The notes below the pieces were generated by a model that was not told where the DNA came from, did no database searches, and saw nothing but the letters and a program-made list of their open reading frames with translations. Source: an uncultured Lewinella sp. (GTDB taxonomy: Bacteria; Bacteroidota; Bacteroidia; Chitinophagales; Saprospiraceae). From it: a DNA stretch of 22,471 nucleotides. Every line of letters begins with the position of its first letter. Position 1 is the stretch's first letter. The stretch spans positions 1 through 22,471 of the forward strand of contig CALIGP010000067.1 in the NCBI GenBank assembly GCA_938021455.1. Direction: 5' to 3'. The translations under genes and the position numbers were made by a program. Shown here piece by piece: positions 1 through 6,306 of this stretch.

Positions 1-2
1 AA

Positions 3-1682
3 TCACCACCCAGCTCCTTCAACCTCCTCTGCACCTGCGGCCGCGCCCTCTGATGTTTTCATCCAGCGCATCCACAGAACGACCATTACCCAAACAATAA
101 CCGTTACCGCCGGCAAGACAAAGGGGATTTCCCGAAGAAAATAATGTCCGAAACCAAAAATGGGCGCCAGCAGGCTGACCACCAACAAGGGGCCGAAGTT
201 GGCAAACTTGGAATCATCTTTAGCCCGTGAAAAAGGATGACCGCTATCCACCACATTGTAAATCATGGAGAAGAGAATAGCATTTCCACAGCCCAACACA
301 ATGTCTAACCAGTAGGATGGGCCCCAGTAAATCAGCACAACGCTGTACACCAGAATGGCGGTTGGCAAAAAGAACATACCCAGCACGGCCATTAACTGGC
401 CGTATTCAATGCGGCGTGGATGGGGATTGGCGGTCGCTTCGAAGATCCAGGCAGCGCGGTATTGATCGCTGACTTTAGTCTGCCCCAGCGGAATGACGAT
501 GATCCAGATAACGAAATATAAGAGCATGAGCATCGTACCGTTCCCGACGGAAAAGGCTTCCTCACCGCTAAAGGCATCCCGAAAAACAGTGATGAGTAAG
601 ACGACCGGCATGTAGACCATGGCCGGGTAGGTCCGCTGCTTGAAGGTGAGGTCCCGCAGCATAACGTTCCAATGAAATTTGAAGGATACCCGCTCGAGAT
701 TAGGAGCAGTAAGCAGGCCGGCTAAACGATCTCGGATGGGAGAGCCCTTTACTTTCCCCCCTACCGCCTGCAGGTCATCCGCAGTGACGGAGCCTACTTC
801 CCTCAGAGCAAGTAACCGATCCGCATAACCTCTGCTCTGACGAACATAAAACCAGAGACCGCCAACGGCGGCAATGATGGCTAAAGTACCTTGGGCAAAG
901 GTCATCCAACCTACCCAGAAGGTGGTCATCGTCTCATACAAACCACCCAACCATAAACCGGGAAAAGCAAAGCCAAGCGGTTCTCCTACCAGCACCATCT
1001 CTTTAAACTGAGAAACATCGCCCATCAGACTGGGCAACTGATAAGCAATGAAGAAGACGAACGTGGCTACGATCTGGAAGTAGCCGACAATCTTTTTCAC
1101 TCGTTCGGGGGAGACCTGACGGAGAAGAACCAGGTAAAAAACCAGGGTACCCGTCATCGTAATCAAGAGGGTAAATACTGACAGTAGAAGATAGACAAAG
1201 AAGGGCCAGACGCCAATCCAGAAAAGGAAATAAATGCCCGTCGGTACCCCAAGGCAAAGTCCGAATTTGCTGGCAAATACGCCAATGTGCAGAATACGAG
1301 ATAAGCTAAGCGTCAGGTCATTGATTGGTCGACTAAGCAGCACGTATAAATCCCGCTGATCAAAGAGGTTTTCGCTCATCTCCGTAATCAGCATGAGGCC
1401 GATATAGATCATCCAGAAAGAGAAGACAAAACCCAACGCAGTGGGCACGTCATTCACCAGATTGAATATCATTACCAGGAAGACGCCAAACATGGCGATG
1501 AAGAGGTATACGAAGGTTTGCATCCCCGACTTCTTCGATTGCTGCCGCCCCATGGCGAAGCCGCCACGGTCATCCATTTTCAGCTTAGCGGCAAGGATGA
1601 GAGAGATGGCTTTGGGATCCGCCCCCAAGCGGCTCCAGAGTGGATTGGCCAGACCTACCAGCCAGACAAATAGCTTATTCAT
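3..1682 (-). CDS. ABC exporter permease (multi-spanning membrane subunit)
   Basis: This is the membrane subunit of an ABC transporter whose ATPase lies immediately upstream. From the ATG at 1682 it is 559 residues. A longer reading from 1724 is possible, but the chosen start (MNKLFVWLV) overlaps the ATPase stop by 8 bases (ATGAATAA), the usual sign of translational coupling. The N-terminal part has a short amphipathic lead, then a soluble stretch (LAAKLKMDDRGG), then roughly a dozen hydrophobic segments in two clusters separated by a charged cytoplasmic region of about 100 residues. The C-terminus is a low-complexity Gly/Ala/Glu tail. There is no nucleotide-binding domain and no substrate-binding domain, so export rather than import is likely. 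The substrate cannot be told from the sequence. The ABC assignment rests on the topology and the neighbour, not on a specific motif. Confidence 0.85.
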   Translation of the reverse strand: MNKLFVWLVGLANPLWSRLGADPKAISLILAAKLKMDDRGGFAMGRQQSKKSGMQTFVYLFIAMFGVFLVMIFNLVNDVPTALGFVFSFWMIYIGLMLITEMSENLFDQRDLYVLLSRPINDLTLSLSRILHIGVFASKFGLCLGVPTGIYFLFWIGVWPFFVYLLLSVFTLLITMTGTLVFYLVLLRQVSPERVKKIVGYFQIVATFVFFIAYQLPSLMGDVSQFKEMVLVGEPLGFAFPGLWLGGLYETMTTFWVGWMTFAQGTLAIIAAVGGLWFYVRQSRGYADRLLALREVGSVTADDLQAVGGKVKGSPIRDRLAGLLTAPNLERVSFKFHWNVMLRDLTFKQRTYPAMVYMPVVLLITVFRDAFSGEEAFSVGNGTMLMLLYFVIWIIVIPLGQTKVSDQYRAAWIFEATANPHPRRIEYGQLMAVLGMFFLPTAILVYSVVLIYWGPSYWLDIVLGCGNAILFSMIYNVVDSGHPFSRAKDDSKFANFGPLLVVSLLAPIFGFGHYFLREIPFVLPAVTVIVWVMVVLWMRWMKTSEGAAAGAEEVEGAGW

Positions 1683-2439
1683 CAGCGGTGAAATCAAAAT
1701 CGGCGATGGACTCATTGCCAGCACCCGTTAGTTCAGAAAATAGGCTCTCCAAGCTTCCATTAGGCACCTGAGCATTGATTTCGGCGAAGGTGCCGTTAGC
1801 AACGATCTTACCCTTATCGAGTAGAATTATCCGGTCGCTTATTTTCTCCACGACCTCCATGATGTGGGAGCTGTAGAAAATCGTCTTTCCGCGTTCCGTC
1901 AGATTTTGCAACAACTCCTTGACCCGGATGACGCTGTTGGCGTCCAGTCCAGCAAGCGGTTCATCCAGAAATATGAGATCTGGATCGTGCAGCAGGCCAC
2001 TGATAAGTAAGACCTTTTGTTTCATCCCTTTGGAGAAACTGTCAATGCGTTGCCCTTCACCGTAATTCAGCTGGAGGTATTCTTCCAGGCGATTAGCGCG
2101 CTTGACGGTTGTTTCCCACGGAAGGTCCTGCAGACCTCCCACCAGCTCATAGAACTCCGTTGGGGTAAGCATCTCGTAGATGTCCGCTGCTTCCGGGATG
2201 TAGCCGATTCGGCGCTTGACTTCGATGGGGTTCTCTTTCACGTTGAAGCCCATCACCTCTACTTCTCCGTCGAAGCGGGAGTCGAGTCCGGCTAGAATTC
2301 GTATCGTCGTTGATTTGCCGGCACCATTCCCACCGATATACCCGACAATCTGCCCGGCTTCCACCTCAAGATCAATGCCGTGAAGAACTTTGTTTTGAAA
2401 ATAGGCTTTTCGGAGATTACGGATACGAATGACGGCCAT
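1675..2439 (-). CDS. ABC transporter ATP-binding protein
   Basis: This 254-residue protein is the cytoplasmic ATPase that powers the permease encoded just downstream. All ABC landmarks are present in order: Walker A GGNGAGKST (residues 36-44), a Q-loop region in which the usual Gln appears as Glu (GYIPEA, 79-84), the signature SFSKGMKQK (134-142), Walker B LIFLDEP (155-161) with catalytic Glu160, D-loop LAGLD, and H-loop His192. The Glu in the Q-loop and the SKGMKQ signature are typical of ABC-2 type exporter ATPases such as the drug, Nod and gliding transporters. About 40 residues after the core are acidic and may contact the permease. The ATG at 2439 gives a standard N-terminus (MAVIRIRNLRKAY). 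The pair forms a two-gene operon. Confidence 0.95.
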   Translation of the reverse strand: MAVIRIRNLRKAYFQNKVLHGIDLEVEAGQIVGYIGGNGAGKSTTIRILAGLDSRFDGEVEVMGFNVKENPIEVKRRIGYIPEAADIYEMLTPTEFYELVGGLQDLPWETTVKRANRLEEYLQLNYGEGQRIDSFSKGMKQKVLLISGLLHDPDLIFLDEPLAGLDANSVIRVKELLQNLTERGKTIFYSSHIMEVVEKISDRIILLDKGKIVANGTFAEINAQVPNGSLESLFSELTGAGNESIADFDFTADE

Positions 2440-2465
2440 GATGGGAGTAGGTGGTTGATCAAGAT

Positions 2466-2473
2466 CAAAGATA
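2466..2473 (-). promoter_or_regulatory. Candidate minus-7 box for the ABC exporter operon
   Basis: Read on the minus strand this is TATCTTTG, an exact fit to the Bacteroidota minus-7 consensus TAnnTTTG. It lies 26 bases before the ATPase ATG at 2439, which would give a leader of about 20 nt. No convincing TTTG minus-33 element is seen at the expected spacing, so the call is tentative. Confidence 0.35.
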
Positions 2474-2583
2474 ATCGAAGGTAATTATTCGACATGGAAT
2501 TATCGACGAACGGGGCAGTATTAGCCTTTGATAGAACCCACCAACGAATCTAGCCCAGCCGGCGGACCGCTGGTTATAGTCCC

Positions 2584-2716
2584 CTCGGTCACCAGAGGTG
2601 AAAATTTTTAAGAACCAATTTTAACGAAGCAGGCGGCTTGGTCACTTCAGGTCTGGAACGAAACGTTTGAACGTCTTACTTGCTGAGTTTTTGAAAATCA
2701 CCTGAAGTGACCGAGC
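2584..2716. repeat. Three related 17-nt motifs, two forming a long hairpin, in the 337-bp gap
   Basis: The gap between 2440 and 2776 carries no gene. It holds CTCGGTCACCAGAGGTG (plus, 2584-2600), CTTGGTCACTTCAGGTC (plus, 2637-2653) and CTCGGTCACTTCAGGTG (minus strand, 2715-2699). The last two are inverted: 2636-2652 can pair with 2700-2716 over 17 bp with one G-T position, closing a 47-nt loop. The first copy matches the third at 14 of 17 positions. The unit could be a terminator-like or small mobile palindrome, or a protein-binding site present three times. Apart from the candidate promoter at 2466 nothing else is recognised in this gap. Confidence 0.6.
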
Positions 2717-2776
2717 TTACTGTAGATAAGCTAGCCAAACATGCACTAACTTACCCATCTATATAATTGCCTACAC

Positions 2777-3154
2777 ATGGACACCAGCAAGAACAAAGAA
2801 AACGCCGTCGCCTTCTACAAAATGGCTTATGAAGGCGCTCCTAAAAAAGCGGTAGAATTATACGTTGGAGACGAATACATCCAACACAACCCTGACGTAG
2901 CCACTGGGCTACGGGGCTTCGTTGATTATTTCGATCGGATGCAGGAAGAGTATCCCCAAAAATCCATCAAGTTCCTTCGGGTAATTGGAGAAGGAGAGCT
3001 CGTAGCACTACACACCCACCAGATTTGGCCCGGCAATGACCAGTACGTCACGATGGATTTTTTCCGCTTTGACGAAGCTGGTAAGATCGTGGAACATTGG
3101 GATGCCATCCAGCAAGTGCCAAAGGAGATGGCGCATGATAATGGAATGATCTAG
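2777..3154 (+). CDS. SnoaL/NTF2-like protein
   Basis: This 125-residue cytoplasmic protein has the pattern of the NTF2-like superfamily, in particular the SnoaL-like group: an N-terminal helix ending in an AVELYV strand, the motif EYIQHNPDVATG (33-44), a YF..M...P helix, and alternating strands ending in FRFDEAGKIVEHWDAIQ (96-112). His37 and the HWD motif (107-109) line the cone-shaped pocket in relatives. Members include polyketide cyclases and many small proteins of unknown substrate, so no reaction is assigned. There is no signal peptide. It starts at the first ATG after a long intergenic region, probably as a monocistronic gene, and its stop is only 2 bases from the stop of the convergent protease gene. 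Confidence 0.8.
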   Translation: MDTSKNKENAVAFYKMAYEGAPKKAVELYVGDEYIQHNPDVATGLRGFVDYFDRMQEEYPQKSIKFLRVIGEGELVALHTHQIWPGNDQYVTMDFFRFDEAGKIVEHWDAIQQVPKEMAHDNGMI

Positions 3155-3156
3155 TG

Positions 3157-4302
3157 TTAATCCTGCACCTCCCCCCGCCCCACCAGTTTCCGCGGGTTAT
3201 TGTCTTTATCTCTCAACAGAACTTTCAAAGAAAGCGAGCGGCCATTACGCACATAATTCACTCGAATCCGGTCTCCCGGCCGATAGCGACTGAGCTGTTC
3301 CTGAAACTCGCTGGCGGAGTTAATATCTGTACCGTTGATGGTGGTGATGACGTCGTCTACTTTTAGGCCGGCGCGGAGCGCGGGGCTATTATCCCGTAAT
3401 CCGGTGATCAGGACTCCTGCCGCAGCCTTGAGCCCCAAGCTCTCCGCCTGGGCCGCGTTCACGCCCTGAATGTAGGCTCCAAGAACGGCCCGACGGACCT
3501 CCCCGAAATCCCGAAGGTCTTCCAACACCCGTTTGGCCAGGTTTCCCGGAATGGCAAAGGCAAAGCCCTGGTGGCGGCCGCTGCTGGAGAGAATCGCGGT
3601 GTTGATCCCGATCAGTTCTCCTGTCGTATTTACCAGTGCTCCACCGCTATTTCCGGGGTTTACGGCAGCATCCGTTTGGATGAAACTCTCGATTCGGTCT
3701 TCAGGCTCGAGGACATCAATGCTTCGGCCTTTCCCCGAAACGATCCCGGCGGTAACGGTAGAATTCAGGCTGAAGGGATTGCCTACTGCTAGCACCCACT
3801 CTCCGATTTGTAAGCTATCGCTGTTGCCAAAGGTCAAAAAAGGAAGTTTACCTTCAGGTTTTATCTTCAACAAGGCCAGGTCCGTGCTTTTATCCTCACC
3901 AACTAAAACAGCGTCGTATTCGCGCTTATCACCGAGAACTACGCGTAGCCGTGTTGCGTCCGCGATTACGTGTCGATTAGTAACAATGAGCCCGCTTTTA
4001 TCAATGATTACACCGGACCCCGTCACGGAGCCACGAGGCCCGGGCTCAAAGCGGCTAACGGAGGAAGAATAGGCCCGCAAAAAGACCACTGCCGGGGTTA
4101 CTTTACTAGCCGAGACCGTAAAATCCGTTGGTAAGCTACCGGAATAAGATCGGGAATAGGACTCGTTTCCGGCATCCGTTACAATTACAGAAGTCTCAGG
4201 GGCGCTCGCCGCAGGTGCAAAGAAGGCTCGCTGAGCAAAGAGGGCTAAGGCTGCTGACAAAAGACAGCAAACGAAAAGGGTAATTAACTGAGATACTTTC
4301 AT
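3157..4302 (-). CDS. HtrA/Deg-family periplasmic serine protease with one PDZ domain
   Basis: This envelope protease degrades or processes misfolded exported proteins. From ATG 4302 it has 381 residues. A TTG four codons upstream is possible but unneeded, because MKVSQLITLFVCCLLSAALALFA is already a complete signal peptide or anchor. A linker of about 40 residues leads to a trypsin-like domain with the full triad: His111 (VTNRHVI), Asp141 (STDLALLKI) and Ser219 (NPGNSGGAL). One PDZ domain follows (about 271-361, with GLRDNSPALRAGLKVDDVI). A single PDZ and a membrane-proximal N-terminus resemble DegS and the short HtrA form, whereas DegP has two PDZ domains. It is transcribed alone, convergent with the SnoaL-like gene and divergent from the small membrane protein and dapF. 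Confidence 0.95.
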   Translation of the reverse strand: MKVSQLITLFVCCLLSAALALFAQRAFFAPAASAPETSVIVTDAGNESYSRSYSGSLPTDFTVSASKVTPAVVFLRAYSSSVSRFEPGPRGSVTGSGVIIDKSGLIVTNRHVIADATRLRVVLGDKREYDAVLVGEDKSTDLALLKIKPEGKLPFLTFGNSDSLQIGEWVLAVGNPFSLNSTVTAGIVSGKGRSIDVLEPEDRIESFIQTDAAVNPGNSGGALVNTTGELIGINTAILSSSGRHQGFAFAIPGNLAKRVLEDLRDFGEVRRAVLGAYIQGVNAAQAESLGLKAAAGVLITGLRDNSPALRAGLKVDDVITTINGTDINSASEFQEQLSRYRPGDRIRVNYVRNGRSLSLKVLLRDKDNNPRKLVGRGEVQD

Positions 4303-4360
4303 TCGGGGACACAAACGATGGGGGGATGGGGATTAGTGTGAGGATAACGGCATCGGTTGA

Positions 4361-4397
4361 GGACCTTGGTTGCTGAGCATAGCCGAAGTACCGGTCC
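4361..4397. repeat. Imperfect palindrome with a TGAGC..AG.CGAAG core
   Basis: In the 255-bp gap upstream of the protease (4303-4557), GGACC (4361-4365) plus GGT (4368-4370) pair with ACC (4390-4392) plus GGTCC (4393-4397). They enclose CTGAGCATAGCCGAAG. From memory this core resembles a palindromic intergenic repeat (CTGAGCGTAGTCGAAG and its complement) found in many bacterial genomes. I see only one copy here. The rest of the gap holds no gene I can support. Confidence 0.45.
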
Positions 4398-4557
4398 GAA
4401 CGCGAACGGCCCCGAAGGCTCCCGGAGCGGGTTTAGGCGGTAGCTTCTGCCCATCCTAAACGCTATACAGGCAAAGTCGCGTTCCGTTCCTTTGCCTGGT
4501 TCGAACCGGAAGCCCTCAAGCGCTAATTCTATCAAACTATCCTACTATCTTCGCCCA

Positions 4558-4785
4558 ATGGAAGATAAAGACCCCTACGATGGTGAATACATCGGCAACA
4601 TTTTCGGCTGGAAAATTTCCTTCATTGGCCTGGGCGTTATCCTGTTATTTACGGCCATAATCGCCTATCGTCATTACACGATGGATGTTCCACTCGGTTT
4701 TGATGACCCGCTGGAAAGCGAAGAAGAAAAAGCCCGTTACGCCCCGCCCGGTGCTGCAGATCAAGACACTACCTTTCGCCAATAG
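4558..4785 (+). CDS. Small single-span membrane protein
   Basis: This 75-residue protein has a soluble acidic N-terminus (MEDKDPYDGEYIGNIFG), one membrane helix at about residues 19-37 (KISFIGLGVILLFTAIIAY), and a short acidic, proline-containing tail. An upstream in-frame ATG at 4492 would add 22 unrelated residues. The start at 4558 is preferred because it gives a compact protein and sits just after TACTATCTTCGC, a near match to a minus-7 box. I do not recognise a family. It lies 40 bases upstream of dapF on the same strand and is probably cotranscribed with it. Being short and without a family, it could be spurious, but the clear hydrophobic block between charged flanks favours a real gene. 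Confidence 0.6.
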   Translation: MEDKDPYDGEYIGNIFGWKISFIGLGVILLFTAIIAYRHYTMDVPLGFDDPLESEEEKARYAPPGAADQDTTFRQ

Positions 4786-4825
4786 AGTTAATTCTCCCGC
4801 CGTTAACCTTAATAAACACAGCAAC

Positions 4826-5608
4826 ATGCCCACTTTTCACAAATACCATGGCGCTGGCAACGACTTCATCCTCCTGGACGACCGGGACGGTGGTCTCCTG
4901 GACCAGTTTGATCAGCCGACCATCGCCAGTTATTGCGCTCGCCACTTCGGCATTGGCGCGGACGGTCTCATGCTATTAAGAAACCACCCTGAATACGACT
5001 TCGAGATGGTCTATTACAACTCCGACGGAGCGCCGAGTTCCATGTGTGGAAATGGTGGTCGTTGTATCGTGCGCTTCGCGCACGACCTGGGCATTCACCG
5101 AGAGGAATACAAGTTCCTTGCCGTAGACGGGCCGCACCGGGCGAAAATTCTCGACAACGGAAATATCTCTTTAGAAATGATGGACGTGTTGACCATCAGC
5201 AGCCCACGGGCCGAAGCCTTCGTGCTGGATACCGGTAGTCCACATTACATCGCCTTCGTTGCGGATGCAGAGCTGGTAGACGTTGTCCCTCGCGGCCGAG
5301 CCATTCGCCAATCCCAGCCATACGCAGCGGCTGGAATAAACGTCAACTTCGTTAGTGGAGACACTAAGGGACTAAGCATCGCGACCTATGAACGTGGAGT
5401 GGAAGACGAAACACTCGCTTGCGGTACCGGTGTAACTGCCGCTGCCATCGCTGCCGTACATCGCATCAATACACCCACCGGAGATTTCCGTATTCCCGTC
5501 CGGGCCAAAGGAGGTATGCTCGCGGTAAGCGGGCATCATCAAGACGGACGTTACACGAATCTGTGGTTGGAAGGGCCTGCAGTGCGGGTTTTTGGCGGAG
5601 AGATGTAG
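4826..5608 (+). CDS. dapF: Diaminopimelate epimerase
   Basis: DapF interconverts LL- and meso-diaminopimelate, the penultimate step to lysine and the source of the peptidoglycan cross-linking residue. It is a cofactor-independent cytoplasmic enzyme using two cysteines. The 260-residue frame from ATG 4826 begins MPTFHKYHGAGNDFILLDD, the family's usual N-terminus; the longer open frame from 4685 is overlap with the preceding gene. The catalytic pair is visible: Cys74 in SSMCGNGGRC (71-80) and Cys199 in LACGTGVTAAA (197-207). The substrate-binding segments GADGLM (44-49), DTGSPH (135-140), GINVNFV (170-176) and YERGVEDET (188-196) are all present. Length and spacing are normal for the family and no residue appears to be missing. 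Confidence 0.97.
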   Translation: MPTFHKYHGAGNDFILLDDRDGGLLDQFDQPTIASYCARHFGIGADGLMLLRNHPEYDFEMVYYNSDGAPSSMCGNGGRCIVRFAHDLGIHREEYKFLAVDGPHRAKILDNGNISLEMMDVLTISSPRAEAFVLDTGSPHYIAFVADAELVDVVPRGRAIRQSQPYAAAGINVNFVSGDTKGLSIATYERGVEDETLACGTGVTAAAIAAVHRINTPTGDFRIPVRAKGGMLAVSGHHQDGRYTNLWLEGPAVRVFGGEM

Positions 5609-5689
5609 TAGGGGTGAGGACCTCCAGGTCCGACAATGAAGCGATAGCGGCAGGTTTTAGTCAGATCAGGAGGTCTTCCGCCCAAAAAA

Positions 5690-6151
5690 TCAGACGAGTC
5701 CCAACACCTCGAATTCCAACTCATTAAAAAAGAAGTGCTCCCCTACCCGCTTGCCATGTAATTGCTGCCCGATGGGGGCTCCCAGAGATGTACAAAAGAT
5801 TGTCCTTCCACCAAGTTTGACTTTACCAATTCCAACGGCCAAAAAGTACAAGCCCCGATTAGTCGCCACCAGGCTCCCCGTAGCAATCCGATCTCCGGAA
5901 GCCGTTTCCCTCACTCCTGCCAACGTCTCTTGAAGTTTCCTCACCTCGCCTAATTGAGCGTTGAGCTTGGCTTCTTCCATCTGCATCATGGCGCGGCCAG
6001 TTTCGAACTTATCGCCAGCGCTCGACTTCGTCTCTCCGTTCCTGGATTCTTCAATACTCCGCAAAGAGCTGGTGATGGTGGTCAGTCTTTCCTCCACATG
6101 CGCGTGGCAGTGTTCAATGAGGCCTTTTTTCAGCTTTAATCCTTCTTCCAT
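5690..6151 (-). CDS. Stand-alone GreA/GreB-like protein
   Basis: From ATG 6151 the protein has 153 residues: a helical N-terminal part (MEEGLKLKKGLIEHCHAHVEERL), the motif ETKSSAGDKFETGRAMMQMEE (40-60), a second helix, and a C-terminal beta-rich domain (about 88-150, ATGSLVATNRGLYFLAV). This is the coiled-coil plus FKBP-like plan of transcript-cleavage factors, but shorter and divergent at the tip that reaches into RNA polymerase. As I recall, close relatives are common in Bacteroidota and are often labelled 3-oxoacyl-ACP synthase, for which nothing in this sequence gives support: no thiolase fold and too short. A start at 6241 would add 30 residues, but a candidate minus-7 box at 6176-6183 lies inside that extension. 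It is convergent with dapF. Confidence 0.7.
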   Translation of the reverse strand: MEEGLKLKKGLIEHCHAHVEERLTTITSSLRSIEESRNGETKSSAGDKFETGRAMMQMEEAKLNAQLGEVRKLQETLAGVRETASGDRIATGSLVATNRGLYFLAVGIGKVKLGGRTIFCTSLGAPIGQQLHGKRVGEHFFFNELEFEVLGLV

Positions 6152-6175
6152 CTGGTTCCATGCTGGTTTAGCCCG

Positions 6176-6183
6176 CAAAGTAA
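6176..6183 (-). promoter_or_regulatory. Possible minus-7 box for the GreA-like gene
   Basis: On the minus strand this reads TTACTTTG, one mismatch from TAnnTTTG. It lies 24 bases before ATG 6151, so transcription would begin downstream of the alternative ATG at 6241 and favours the shorter protein. Confidence 0.3.
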
Positions 6184-6306
6184 GCAAACGTCTAAAAGAA
6201 GTGGGAGAAAAGTCTAAACATGTAAATACCAGGCATTTCACCGGTCAGACACAGGAGAAAATTACTTATATAGGCAAAGACTATAGCCTTTTATTTAAAT
6301 CGAATC

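Noticed and set aside
22..50. TGCACCTGCGGCCGCGCCCT as a fourth copy of the dispersed repeat
   Set aside because: Only the first ten bases match. It lies in the coding end of the permease, so chance is more likely.
3533..4072. Plus-strand open frame opposite the HtrA protease
   Set aside because: Antisense to the catalytic domain; composition is a mirror of that gene, with no family seen.
4485..4515. GGTTCGAACC, resembling the T arm of a tRNA
   Set aside because: It is a simple 10-bp palindrome. No T stem, anticodon arm or acceptor stem can be assembled around it.
4299..4535. 78-codon frame on the minus strand between the protease and the small membrane protein
   Set aside because: No hydrophobic pattern or motif, and it overlaps the protease start; most likely non-coding spacer.
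5618..5677. Inverted repeats (GGACCT..AGGTCC and AGGACCTCC..GGAGGTCTT) between dapF and the GreA-like gene as a terminator
   Set aside because: Pairing alternatives compete, the shortest loop would be 2 nt, and there is no U tract downstream in either direction.
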